From Fratercula arctica (Eukaryota > Chordata > Aves > Charadriiformes > Alcidae), in assembly GCA_947846985.1 (NCBI GenBank), contig CANTUZ010000014.1:6993531-7057530 (forward strand): 64,000 bases of DNA, written 5' to 3'. Position 1 is the stretch's first letter, and each line of letters starts with the position of its first letter. Shown piece after piece: positions 52,595 through 63,734 of this stretch. Below the pieces are notes generated by a model. It was not told the origin of the DNA and ran no database searches. It worked only from the letters and a program-made list of their open reading frames with translations. A program made the position numbers and the translations under genes.

Positions 52595-53395
52595 TACCGC
52601 CCAGTATAAACCAGTACAGCCCAGTACATCCCAGTATACCCCAGTCCAGCCCAGTATAGCCCAGTACACCCCAGTTTATCCCAGTCCATCCCAGTATAGA
52701 CCCGTTAGAGCACAGTATGGCTCCCAGTTTACCCCAGTATATCCCAGTATACCCCAGTCCAGCCCAGTATAGCCCAGTCCATCCCAGTTTTTATCCCAGT
52801 ACACCCCAGTACACCCCAGTACACCCCGGTCCATCCCAGTTTATCCCAGTCCATCCCAGTATAGACCCATTAGAGCACAGTATGGCTCCCAGTTTACCCC
52901 AGTATATCCCTGTTCAGCCCAGTATAGCCCAGTACACCCCAGTTTTTATCCCAGTACACCCCAGTCCATCCCAGTTTGTCCCAGTCCATCCCAGTATAGA
53001 CCCGTTAGAGCACAGTATGGCTCCCAGTTTACCCCAGTATATCCCAGTATACCCCTGTTCAGCCCAGTATGGCCCAGTACACCCCAGTCCAGCCCAGTAC
53101 ACCCCAGTACATCCCAGTTTATCCCAGTCCATCCCAGTATAGACCCATTAGAGCACAGTATGGCTCCCAGTTTACCCCAGTATATCCCTGTTCAGCCCAG
53201 TATAGCCCAGTACACCCCGGTCCATCCCAGTTTATCCCAGTCCATCCCAGTATAGACCCGTTAGAGCGCAGTATGGCTCCCAGTTTATCCCAGTCCATCC
53301 CAGTACGTCCCCATTGCGGTGCAGCCCGGTCCCCAGTCGATCCCAGTCCCCCCCAGTCGATCCCAGTCCCCCCCAGTCGATCCCAGTCCCCCCCC
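52595..53395. repeat. CCCAGT minisatellite with higher-order units
   Basis: Short units such as CCCAGTATAGCCCAGTACAC. A larger unit marked by GACCCGTTAGAGCACAGTAT recurs near 52700, 52865, 53000, 53147 and 53260. Confidence 0.93.
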
Positions 53396-53439
53396 GGCCC
53401 CGCCCCTCCCCTCAACTTTGGGGCTAAACCGGCTCCTTT

Positions 53440-53700
53440 CGGGGAACTTCAGTTCCCTCCCTCCCGCCGCCACGTGGCGGGCGGCAGCCAATGGGCGCGC
53501 GGCGCGAGCCCCCCCCCCGCCCCCCACGTGGGCTCGGCGCCTCCCGATTGGCTGCAAGCCCCGAAGGGGGGCGGGGCCCGGGGAGGGGACGGGGCCGTGA
53601 GACCCCCCCCCTCCCTCTCCCCCCCTCCCCCCCCCGCCGCCCCCCACTTCAGGGTCCGGCCGGGACGGGGCGAGGTGGGAAGATGGCGGCGGGGGAGGGG
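53440..53700 (+). promoter_or_regulatory. RCN3: Probable RCN3 promoter and noncoding exon 1
   Basis: A non-repetitive CpG-rich block with CACGTG (53471-53476), CCAAT (53488-53492), CACGTG (53525-53530), inverted CCAAT ATTGG (53547-53551) and a YY1-type AAGATGGCGG (53680-53689). The RCN3 start exon opens with an acceptor (CCCCAG|GATG), so a noncoding exon must lie upstream and this is the best candidate. No donor could be chosen confidently. Confidence 0.65.
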
Positions 53701-53704
53701 GGGG

Positions 53705-55390
53705 GTCCGGGGGGGTTTGGGGGTCCTGGGGGGGGGCTAAAGGGGTCCGGGGGGGTCACAGAGGGGTTTGGGGGGGTCCTGAGGGGTCCGGGGGGGTCCT
53801 GAGGGGTTTGGGGGGGATCCTGAGGGGTTTGGGGGGGCCTAAAGGGGTCCGGGGGGGGTCCTGAGGGGTCCGGGGGGGTCACAGAGGGGTTTAGGGGGGG
53901 TCCTGAGGGGTCTGGGGGGGGATTCTGAGGGATTTGGGGGGCCTAAAGGGGTCCGGGGGGGTCACAGAGGGGTTTGGGGGGGTCCTGAGGGGTCTGGGGG
54001 GGATTCTGAGGGGATTTGGGGGGGCCTACAAGGGGTTCCGGGGGGGTCCTGAGGGGTCCGGGGGGGTCACAGAGGGGTTTGGGGGGGTCCTGAGGGGTCC
54101 GGGGGGGTCACAGAGGGGTTTGGGGGGGTCCTGAGGGGTCCGGGGGGGTCACAGAGGGGTTTGGGGGGGATCCTGAGGGATTTGGGGGGGCCTAAAGGGG
54201 TCCGGGGGGGTCCTGAGGGGTCTGGGGGGGCCTAAAGGGGTCCGGGGGGTCCTGAAGGGTTTGGGGGGGGGTTAAGGGGGCTGGGGGGGGGGCGGTGGGG
54301 ATTTGGGGGTCCAGGGGGGGCCTAAAGGGGTCCGGGGGGGTCCTGAGGGGTTTGAGGGGGATCCTGAGGGGTCCGGGGGGGGTGGTTTTGGGGCAGTTTG
54401 TGTCAGTTTTGGGCCATTTTGGGATATTCAAGGCCACTTTCGGGGCATTTTGGGTCCGTTTTGGGGCATTTTTGGGTGTTTAAGCTCAGTTTTGGGCCAT
54501 TTTGCGTTGGATTTTGGGGCATTTGGGGTCAGTTTGGGGGCACTGTGGGGTATTCAAGGTCAGTTTTGGGGCAGTTTTTGGCCATTTTTTTGCCATTTTG
54601 TGTCAGTTTTTGTGCATTTTGGGTCAGTTTTGATGCATTTTGGGCTATTGAAGGTCGGTTTTGGGGCATTTTGTGTCAGTTTTGGGCCATTTCAAGCCAT
54701 ATTGGGTTGGGTTTTGGGGCACTTTGGGTCCGTTTTGGGGCATTTGGGGCTATTCAAGGTCAGTTTTGGGGCATTTCGGGCCATTTCAGGTTGGTTTTGG
54801 GGCGTTTTGGGGTAGTTTGTGTCAGTTTGGGGCCATTTCACGTTGGTTTTTGGGGCGTTTTGGGGTAGTTTGTGTCAGTTTTGGGGCATTTTGGGTCAGT
54901 TTTGGGGCATTTTGGGGTATTCAAGGTCAATTTTGAGCCATTTTGGGTCAGGTTTGGGGCAGTTTGTGTCGGCTTTGGGGCATTTTGGGTCAGTTTTGGG
55001 GCATTTTGGGGTATTCAAGGTCAATTTTGAGCCATTTTGGGTCAGGTTTGGGGCAGTTTGTGTCGGTTTTGGGGCATTTCGGGCCATTTCGGGTGGGGGT
55101 TTTGGGGCATTTTGGGGTATTTAAGGTCAGTTTGGGGCCATTTCACGTTGGTTTTTGGGGCGTTTGGGGTCAGCTTTGGGGCATTTTGGGTCAGTTTTGG
55201 GTCATTTTGGGGTATTCAAGGTCAATTTTGAGCCATTTTGGGTCAGGTTTGGGGCAGTTTGTGTCGGTTTTGGGGCATTTTGGGTCAGTTTTGGGGCATT
55301 TCGGGTGGGGGTTTTGGGGCATTTTTGTTCCCATTGCCCCCCTTTGGGGCCATTTCAGGTCATTTATTGTCATTTTTGGGGGCGTTCTCA
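53705..55390. repeat. G-rich then T-rich arrays before the RCN3 start exon
   Basis: 53705-54390 has units containing GGTCCTGAGGGGTTTGGGGG and GGGGTCACAGAGGGG. 54395-55380 changes to T-rich ~20-22 bp units such as TTTTGGGGCATTTTGGGTCA. No coding content. Confidence 0.9.
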
Positions 55391-55410
55391 CCCACTCCCC
55401 CCTCCCCAGG

Positions 55411-55616
55411 ATGCTGCGGGGGGGGTGGCTGTGGCTGACGGCGCTGTGGCTGGCGGGGGGGTCCCCGCCGCCCCCCCAGGAGGAAGGGGGGGGTCCGGGG
55501 GGGGTCACCCACGACCACAGCCGCGGCTTCGCCTACGACCACGAGGCCTTTTTGGGGCCGGAGGAAGCCAAGGCCTTCGACCAGCTCTCGCCCGAGGAGA
55601 GCCAGCGCCGCCTCGG
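55411..55616 (+). CDS. RCN3: RCN3 coding exon 1, signal peptide
   Basis: The acceptor AG ends at 55409 and ATG is 55411. It encodes a hydrophobic signal ([12 protein letters not shown]), a Pro/Gly linker, then [20 protein letters not shown] and [14 protein letters not shown]. Donor CTCGG|GTACGG, phase 2. Confidence 0.92.
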
Positions 55617-58600
55617 GTACGGGGGGGGCACACCCCGGGGGGGGGCACAGGGGACCCCCAATACCTCCCCCCAGGACCCAGACATCTGGGAGAGCCCCAA
55701 CCCCCCCGCCCCCATCAGGGGATCCAGGTGGCCGGGGGGGGGCACCCACCCCCAGGACCCCCAATGCCCCCCCCAGGACCCCCAATAACCCCCCCCAGGA
55801 CCTCCAGTAACCCCCCCAGGACCTCCAATACCCCCCCAGGACTCCCAATAACCCCCCCCAGGACCCCCAATGCCCCCCCAGGGCCTCCAATAAGCCCCCC
55901 CAGGACCCCAATACCCCCCCCAGGACCCCCAATACCCCCCCCCAGGACCCCCAATAACCCCCCCCAGGACCCCCAATCCCCCCCCAGGACCCCCAATACC
56001 CCCCCCAGGACCCCCAGTGCCCCCCCCCAGGACCCCCAATAACCCCCCCCAGGACCCCCAATGCCCCCCCCAGGGCCTCCAATAAGCCCCCCCAGGACCC
56101 CGAATAACCCCCCCAGGACCCCCAATGCCCCCCCCAGGACCCCAATAACCCCCCCAGGACCCCCAATACCCCCCCAGGACCTCCAATAAGCCCCCCCAGG
56201 ACCCCAATACCCCCCCCAGGACCCCCAATACCCCCCCCCAGGACCCCCAATAACCCCCCCCAGGACCCCCAATACCCCCCAGGCCCCAATACCCGCCAGG
56301 ACCCCCAAATACCCCCCCCAGGACCCCCAATAGCCCCCCCCCAGGACCCCCAATAACAAATACCCCCCCAGGACCCCCAATGCAATACCCCCCCAGGGCC
56401 CCCAATAAGCCCACCCCAGGACCCCAATAACCCCCCCACAGGACCCCCAATACCCCCCCCCAGGACCCCCAATACCCCCCCAGGACCCCCAATAACCCCC
56501 CCCAGGACCCCCAATGCCCCCCAGGACCCGACACTGGAGACCCCAACCCCCCCCCCCCAGGGATCCGGTGGCCGGGGGGGGGCACCCCCCCAGGACCCCA
56601 ATACCCCCCAGGACCTCCAATAACCCCCCCCAGGACCTCCAATACCCCCCCCAGGACCCCAATAACCCCCCCAGGACCCAGACATCTGGGAGACCCCCAA
56701 CCCCCCCCCCCCATCAGGGGATCCAGGTGGCCGGGGGGGGGCACCCACCCCAGGACCCCAATGCCCCCCCCAGGACCCCCAATAACCCCCCCAGGACCTC
56801 CAATACCCCCCCAGGACCCCGATACCCCCCAGGACCCCAAGCCCCCCCAGGACCCCCAATAACCCCCCCAGGACCCCAATACCCCCCAGGACCCCATAAC
56901 CCCCCCAGGACCCCAAAGCCCCCCAGGACCCCCATACCCCCCCAGGACCCCCCCAGGACCTCCAATACCCCCCCCCAGGACCCCCAATACCCCCCCCAGG
57001 ACCCCCAATAACCCCCCCAGGACCCCCAATACCCCCCCCAGGACCCCAATAACCCCCCCCAGGACCCCCAATACCCCCCCCAGGACCCCAATGCCCCCCA
57101 GGACCCCCAATAACCCCCCCCAGGACCCCAATACCCCCCCAGGACCCCCAATACCCCCCCCAGGACCCCCATAACCCCCCAGGACCCCAATACCCCCCAG
57201 GACCCCATACCCCCCCCAGGACCCCAATACCCCCCCCAGGACCCCCAATGCCCCCCCAGGACCCTGATACCCCCCCACAGAACCTCCAATAACCCCCCCA
57301 GGACCCCCAGTACCCCCCCCAGGACCCCCAATAACCTCCCCCCCCGCCCAGGACCCAGACATCCCCCCCCCCGCCCCAATGGGGGGATTTGGGGGGGGGA
57401 TTTTTTTTGGGGGGGGGGTGTTAAGGGATTTAAGGGGGGTTTCAGGGGGATTTATGGAGTTTGGGGGGTTGGGGGGAATTGGGGGGGGGAGATTTTGGGG
57501 GGGTGGGGTTCAAGGAGTTTTGCCATTCGGGTCGTTGGGCGTTAGGGCTGGTGTGCAAGTGTCAGTTTTTTGCCCATTTCGGGTCAGTTTTGACCAATTT
57601 TTGAGTCAGTTTTAGCCCATTTCAGGTCAGTTTTGGGCCGTTTAGCGCCATTTCGGGCTCGTTTTGGCCCATTTTGTGTCGGTTTTGAGCCATTTGAGTC
57701 AGTTTTGGCCCATTTCGTGTCTGTTTTTGGGCCACTTTGGGCAGGTTTTGGCCCATTTTGGGTCAGTTTTGGGCCGTTTAGGGCCATTTCGGGTGGGTTT
57801 TGAGCCATTTTTGGCCCTTTTTGGATCAGTTTTGAGCCATTTCAGACTGGTTTTGTGGCATTTGGGTCAGTTTTGGCCCATTTTGTGTCGGTTTTGAGCC
57901 ATTTTGAGTTAGTTTTGGGCCACTTTGGGCTGGTTTTGGCCCATTTCGGGTCAGTTTGGGGCCATTTAGGGCCATTTCGGGCTGGTTTTGGCCCATTTTG
58001 AGTCAGTTTTGGGCCACTTTGGACTGGTTTTGGCCCATTTCGGGTCAGTTTGGGGCCATTTCGGGTCAGTTTTGAGCCATTTGAGTCAGTTTTGCCCTAT
58101 TTTGGGTCAGTTTTGGGCCACTTTGGGCTGGTTTTGGCCCGGTTTTGGCCCATTTCGGGTCTGTATTGGGCCACTTTGGGCTGGTTTTGGGCCACTTCGG
58201 GCTGATTTTGGGTCAGTTTTGGGCCGTTTAGGGCCATTTCGGGTGGGTTTTGAGCCATTTTTGGCCCTTTTTGAGCCATTTTGGGCTGGTTCTGGCCTTT
58301 TTCAGGTCAGTTTTGGGCCGTTTAGAGCCATTTTGGGCTGGTTTTGGCCCATTTTGTGTCGGTTTTGAGCCATTTGAGTCAGTTTTGCCCCATTTTGGGT
58401 CAGTTTTGGGCCACTTTGGGCTGGTTTTGGCCCATTTTGGGTCAGTTTTGGGCTGGTTTTGGCCCATTTTGGCTTGGTTTTGAGCCATTTTGGGCTGGTT
58501 TTGGCCCATTTTGTGTCAGTTTTGAGCCATTTGAGTCAGTTTTGCCCCATTTTGGGTCAGTTTTGGGCCACTTTGGGCTGGTTTTGGCCCATTTTGGGTC

Positions 58601-61600
58601 AGTTTTGCGCTGGTTTTGGCCCATTTTGGCTCGGTTTTGAGCCATTTCGGGCTGGTTTTGCGGCATTTGGGTCAGTTTTGGCCCATTTTGGGTCGGTTTT
58701 GCCCCATTTTGGGTTAGTTTTGGGCCGTTTAGCGCCATTTTGGCCCATTTCAGGTCAGTTTTGAGCCATTTGAGTCAGTTTTGCCGCATTTTGGGTCAGT
58801 TTGGGGCCGTTTAGGGCCGATTTGGGTCGATTTTGAGCCATTTGATTCAGTTTTCCCCATTTCGTGTCTGTTTTGGGCCACTTTGGGCTGGTTTTGGCCC
58901 ATTTTGGGTCAGTTTTGGGCCATTTAGGGTCGTTTCGGGTCAGTTTTGAGCCATTTTTGGCCATTTTGGGCCCATTTCGGGCTGGTTTTGGCCTTTTTCG
59001 GGTCAGTTTTGGGCTGTTTAGCGCCATTTCGGGCTGGTTTTGGCCCATTTTGTGTCCGTTTTGAGCCATTTGAGTCAGTTTTGCCCCATTTCGTGTCTGT
59101 TTTGGGCCACTTTGGGCAGGTTTTGGCCCATTTTGGGTCAGTTTTGGGCCGTTTAGGGCCATTTCGGGTGGGTTTTGAGCCATTTTTGGCCCTTTTTGGA
59201 TCAGTTTTGAGCCATTTCAGGCTGGTTTTGCGGCATTTGGCTCAGTTTTGGCCCATTTTGTGTCGGTTTTGAGCCATTTTGAGTTAGTTTTGGGCCACTT
59301 TGGGCTAGTTTTGGCCCATTTTGGGTCAGTTTTGGGCCACTTTGGGCTGTTTTTGGCCCATTTCGGGTCAGTTTGGGGCCATTTAGGGCCATTTCGGGCT
59401 GGTTTTGGCCCATTTTGGGTCAGTTTTGGGCCACTTTGGACTGGTTTTGGCCCATTTCGGGTCAGTTTGGGGCCATTTCGGGTCAGTTTTGCGCCATTTG
59501 GGTCAGTTTTGCCCTATTTTGGGTCAGTTTTGGGCCACTTTGGGCTGGTTTTGGCCCATTTTGGGTCTGTATTGGGCCACTTTGGGCTGGTTTTGGGCCA
59601 CTTTGGGCTGGTTTTGGCCCATTTTGGGTCAGTTTTGGGCCGTTTAGGGCCATTTTGGGTGGGTTTTGAGCCATTTTTGGCCCTTTTTGAGCCATTTTGG
59701 GCTGGTTCTGGCCTTTTTCAGGTCAGTTTTGGGCCATTTAGGGCCATTTTGGGCTGGTTTTGGCCCATTTTGTGTCGGTTTTGAGCCATTTGAGTCAGTT
59801 TTGCCCCATTTCGTGTCTGGTTTTGGGTCACTTTGGGCTGGCTTTGGCCCATTTTGGGTCAGTTTTGGGCCGTTTAGGGCCATTTCGGGTGGGTTTTGAG
59901 CCATTTTTGGCCCTTTTTGAGCCATTTTGGGCTGGTTCTGGCCTTTTTCAGGTCAGTTTTGGGCCACTTTGGGCTGGTTTTGGCCCATTTTGGCTCGGTT
60001 TTGAGCCATTTCGGGCTGGTTTTGCGGCATTTGGGTCGGTTTTGCCCCATTTTGGGCTGGTTTTGGCCCATTTCGGGTCAGTTTTGCCCCATTTTGGGTC
60101 AGTTTTGGGCCACTTTGAACTGGTTTTGGCCCATTTTGGGTCAGTTTTGGGCTGTTTAGGGCCATTTCAGGTCGGTTTTGAGTTATTTCAGGCTGGTTTT
60201 GCAGCAGTTGGGTCAGTCGCAGAGGGTTGTTTAGTGCTGCCCTGACCCCCCCACCCCGTGTGTCGCCCCCCCCCCCCAGGCTGCTGGTGGCGCTGATCGA
60301 CGGGGACGGGGACGGGGGGGTGACGGCGGCGGAGCTGGGGGGGTGGATGGCGCGGCGGCAGCGGCGGGCGCGGGAGGAGAGCCTGCAGCAGGGCCTGCGC
60401 CGCTACGACCGCGACGGCGACGGCCGCGTCACCTGGGAGGAGTATCGGCACGTGGCCTACGGACCCCCCGGTGAGGGGGGGGGCAGCACCCATGGGTGCC
60501 CGGGGGGGGGTATGGGGGTCTCTGGGACACCTGGGTGCCCCTGGGGTGCCCCTGGGGGTGGTTTATGGGGTCTCTGGGACACCTGGGTGCCCCTTGGGGG
60601 GGTTATGGGGGTCCCTGGGACACCTGGGTGCCCCTTTGGGAGGGTTATGGGGGGGCTCTGGGAGACCTGGGTGCCCCTGGGGGGTCTATGGGGGGCTCTG
60701 GGACACATGGGTGCCCCTGGGGGGGTTTATGGGGGGGCTCTGGGACACCTGGGTGCCCGGGGGGGTATGGGGGTCTCTGGGACACCTGGGTGCCCCTTTG
60801 GGGGGGTTATGGGGGGGCTCTTGGACACTTGGGTGCCCCTTTGGGGGGGCTATGGGGGTCTCTGGGAGACCTGGGTGCCCCTTGGGGGGGTTATGGGGGT
60901 CCCTGGGACACCTGGGTGCCCCTTTGGGAGGGTTATGGGGGGGCTCTGGGAGACCTGGGTGCCCCTGGGGGGGGCTATGGGGGGCTCTGGGACACATGGG
61001 TGCCCCTGGGGGGGGTTATGGGGGGGTCTCTGGAACACCTGGGTGCCCCTGGGGGGGGGTTATGGGGGGCTCCGGGACACCTGGGTGCCCATTTGGGGGG
61101 GCTATGGGCGCTCTGGGACACCTGGGTGCCCCTGGGGGGGGTCTCTGGGACACCTGGGTGCCCCCGGGGGGAGTTTTGCAGGGGGGGTCATCTCTGGATG
61201 CCTGGGACCCTTTGGGGGGGCTATGGGGGGGGGGTCTCTGGGACACCTGGGTGCCCCTGGGGGGGGGGTTATGGGGGTCTCTGGATGCCTGGGACCCTTT
61301 TAGAGGGGGTTACGGGGGGGGGTGTCTCTGGGACACTTGCCCCCCCCCCCCCAGAGGATGGCTTTGGGGACACATGTATGGGGGGGGGGGGTGTTTCTCC
61401 TGGACCCCTGTGTCCCCTCCTTGTGGGGGGTTATGGGGGGGGGGGGTGTCCCTTTGGGGGGGGGGGTTTCTCCCAGCCCCCTGACCCCCCCCCCTTTTTT
61501 GACCCCCCCCCCCCCCAGGGGAGGATTTCGGGGACACGCCGCAGCCCGAGCGCTACCGGCGGCTGCTGGCGCGGGACGAGCGTCGGTTCCGGGCGGCCGA

Positions 61601-63724
61601 CGGGGACGGGGACGGCGGCGCCGGGGGGGAGGAACTGGCCGCGTTCCTGCACCCCGAGGACTTCGAGCACATGAGGCCCCTCGTGGTGGCGGTCAGAGAC
61701 CTGGGGGGGGGAAACGGGGCGGGGGGGGGGACACACACACCCCCCCCGTGTGTGTGGGGGGGGTTTGATTGTGTGTGTCCCCCCCCGTTTGGCAGGAGAC
61801 GATGGAGGACATGGACAAGGACGGGGACGGCTTCATCCAGGAGGACGAGTACATCGGTGAGTGGGGGGGGGGGCTTTTATTTTGGTGGGGGGACACGACA
61901 CACACCCCAACACCTGGGTGCCTTTATTTGGGTGGGGGGACACCGCCCAGCTCCCTTTTTTGGGGGGGGGGGGCAGGGTGTGACACTCCACCTGGGTCCC
62001 TTTTTTGGGGGGGGGGACACTGCCCAGGTCCCTTTTTGGGGGGGGGGGGGGGGTGACACCCCACCTGGGTCCCTTTTTTGCGGGGGGGGGATGACACCGT
62101 CCAGGTCCCTTTATTTGGGGGGGGACACGCTGACACCTGGGTCCCTTCTGGGGGGGGGGGGACACCCCACCCCGACACCTGGGTGCTTTTATTTTGGGGG
62201 GGGGGGGGCCCACCCAGGTCCCTTTTTTGTCGGGGGGGGGGGGGACACACCCCACCCTGATACTTGGGTCCCTTTTTTGGGGGGGGGGGGGGCACAACAC
62301 ACCCCACCCCAACACCTGGGTGCCTTTATTTGGGGGGGGGGGACACGACACCCCACTCGGGTCCCTTCTTGGGGGGGGGAACAGCCCGTCCAGGTCCCTT
62401 TTTTTGGGGACACCCCCCCCCCCGGGGGCCTTTTTGGGGGGGGGGGGGACAGGACACACACACAGATGAGCCCCCAGCACCCACAGAGCTGGGGGGGGGG
62501 GCCCTGGGTGCCCCCGCTCTGGGGTCCAGGGGGGTTGATGAGGGGTCCCTAAACCCCCCCCCCCCTTCTCCTGGGGTCCCCGTGCCCCCCCCCTCGTCCC
62601 CTCCTGTGTGTCCCCCCCCCACCCCCAGCGGAGCCGTACGGGGGGGTCCTGGGGTGATGGGTGCCATACGGGGGGGGGTCCCTGGGTGACATGTGTGTGT
62701 CCCCCCCCCCAGCGGAGCCGTACGGGGGGTGATGGGTGCCTTGGGGGGGGGGGTCGCTGGGTGACATGTGTCCCCCCCCCCAGCAGAGCCGTACGGGGGG
62801 GGGGTCCCTGGGTGCTGTGCCTCCCCCCCCCCCCCCAGCGGGGCTGTATGGGGGGGGTCTCTGGATGACGTGTGTGTGTCCCCCCCCCGGCAGAGCCGTA
62901 CGGGGGGGTCCTGGGGCGATGGGTGCTGTGCCCACCCCCACCCCCCCCCCCAGTGGGGCTGTACAGGGGGGGTCCCCGGGTGACACGTGTGTCCTCCCCC
63001 AGCAGAGCTGTACGGGGGGGTCCTGGGGTGATGGGTGCCATGGGGGGGGGTCGCTGGGTGACACGTGTGTCCCCCCCCGGCAGAGCCGTACGGGGGGGGT
63101 GATGGGTGCCATGGGGGGGGGTCGCTGGGTGATGTGAGGTCCCCCCCCCCCAGCAGAGCCGTACGGGGGGGTGATGGGTGCCATGGGGGGGTCCCTGGGT
63201 GACGTGAGTCCCCCCCCCCCAGCAGAGCCGTACGGGGGGGTGATGGGTGCCATGGGGGGGTCCCTGGGTGACGTGAGTCCCCCCCCCCCAGCAGAGCCGT
63301 ACGGGGGGGTGATGGGTGCCATGGGGGGGTCCCCCCTGGTGACGTGTGTCCCCCCCCCAGTGGAGCTGTACGGGGGGGTCCTGGGGTGATGGGTGCCATA
63401 CGGGGGGGGTCCCCCTGGGTGACGCGTGTGTCCCCCCCCAGCGGAGCTGTACGGGGGGGTCCTGGGGTGATGGGTGCCATACGGGGGGGTTCCCCCGGGT
63501 GACGCGTGTCCCCCCCCCCCAGCGGAGCTGTACGAGGGCCCCCCCGGCGCGGCGGAGCCCCCCTGGGTGCAGGAGGAGCGGGCGCAGTTCGGGCGGCAGC
63601 GGGACCGGGACGGCGACGGGCGCCTGGGCCCCCCCCGAGGTGGGGCATTGGCTGCGCCCCCCCCAGCCCCGACTGGGCCGCGCTGGAGGCCACCCACCTC
63701 CTGCACCACGCCGACAGCGACAAG
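55411..63724 (+). CDS. RCN3: Reticulocalbin-3, five coding exons; 3' end outside window
   Basis: RCN3 is a CREC-family EF-hand calcium-binding chaperone of the ER lumen, linked to collagen and surfactant secretion. Exons 55411-55616, 60280-60470, 61519-61691, 61796-61856 and 63523-63724 join by GT-AG junctions in matching phases. The start encodes a signal peptide ([18 protein letters not shown]), then [11 protein letters not shown] and [14 protein letters not shown], matching RCN3. EF loops follow: [48 protein letters not shown] and DRDGDGRL. The conserved [10 protein letters not shown] and [13 protein letters not shown] also fit. Exon 5 has two apparent extra C bases that shift the frame; the expected EVGHWL and [14 protein letters not shown] are readable in the next two frames. 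The last exon, with the ER-retention signal, lies beyond the window. RCN1 is less likely because the DHEAFLG/RDERRF pattern and the PRMT1 and POLD1 neighbours point to RCN3. Confidence 0.92.
55630..57375. repeat. CCCCCAGGACCCCCAATA array, RCN3 intron
   Basis: About 90 units of 17-20 bp (CCCCCCAGGACCCCCAATA). Interspersed larger blocks contain GGGGATCCAGGTGGCCGGGG near 55720, 56565 and 56718. Each unit contains CAGGA after a C tract, so it resembles a weak acceptor. Confidence 0.94.
57540..60220. repeat. T-rich TTTTGGGCCATTT array, RCN3 intron
   Basis: About 120 units of ~20-25 bp (GGTCAGTTTTGGGCCATTT, GGGCTGGTTTTGGCCCATTT). Much less GC-rich than the rest of the window, and related to the block before the RCN3 start exon. 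Confidence 0.94.
60280..60470 (+). CDS. RCN3: RCN3 coding exon 2, EF-hands 1-2
   Basis: 191 bp, encoding [20 protein letters not shown], then [18 protein letters not shown] and [19 protein letters not shown]. Two full EF loops. Donor CCCG|GTGAGG, phase 1. Confidence 0.94.
60471..61500. repeat. G-rich array, RCN3 intron
   Basis: About 17 units of 45-62 bp containing TCTGGGACACCTGGGTGCCC and GGGGGGTTATGGGGG. Confidence 0.93.
61519..61691 (+). CDS. RCN3: RCN3 coding exon 3, EF-hand 3
   Basis: 173 bp, encoding [20 protein letters not shown] then [20 protein letters not shown] and [18 protein letters not shown]. Loop 3 has Ala-Gly in place of a usual hydrophobic position, so it may bind calcium weakly. 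Confidence 0.94.
61796..61856 (+). CDS. RCN3: RCN3 coding exon 4, EF-hand 4
   Basis: 61 bp after GGCAG, encoding [20 protein letters not shown]. Donor ATCG|GTGAGT. Confidence 0.95.
61860..62470. repeat. GGTCCCTTTTTTGGGG array, RCN3 intron 4 first half
   Basis: Units of ~45-60 bp with CACCTGGGTCCCTTTTTTGG and GGGGACAC. Confidence 0.9.
62625..63535 (+). repeat. RCN3 exon 5 acceptor-edge tandem copies
   Basis: About 13 copies of CCCCAGCAGAGCCGTACGGG (variants CGGAGCTGTACGG) precede the exon, near 62628, 62711, 62782, 62837, 62890, 62951, 63000, 63080, 63151, 63221, 63291, 63359 and 63439. Period 50-85 bp. Filler is GTGATGGGTGCCATGGGGGG. Confidence 0.93.
63523..63724 (+). CDS. RCN3: RCN3 coding exon 5, two apparent frameshifts
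   Basis: It encodes [20 protein letters not shown] then [17 protein letters not shown]. The expected continuation [11 protein letters not shown] is one frame on, after the C8 run at 63629-63636, and [18 protein letters not shown] is one more frame on, after C runs at 63657-63670. Donor AAG|GTGACC. Confidence 0.9.
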
Positions 63725-63734
63725 GTGACCCCCC

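Noticed and set aside
53471..53551. ER-stress response element in the RCN3 promoter
   Set aside because: CCAAT and CACG motifs are present, but the spacing and order do not fit CCAAT-N9-CCACG.
53683..53730. ATG at 53683 as the RCN3 start
   Set aside because: It opens a short Gly-rich frame in repeats, while the signal peptide and conserved N-terminus begin at 55411.
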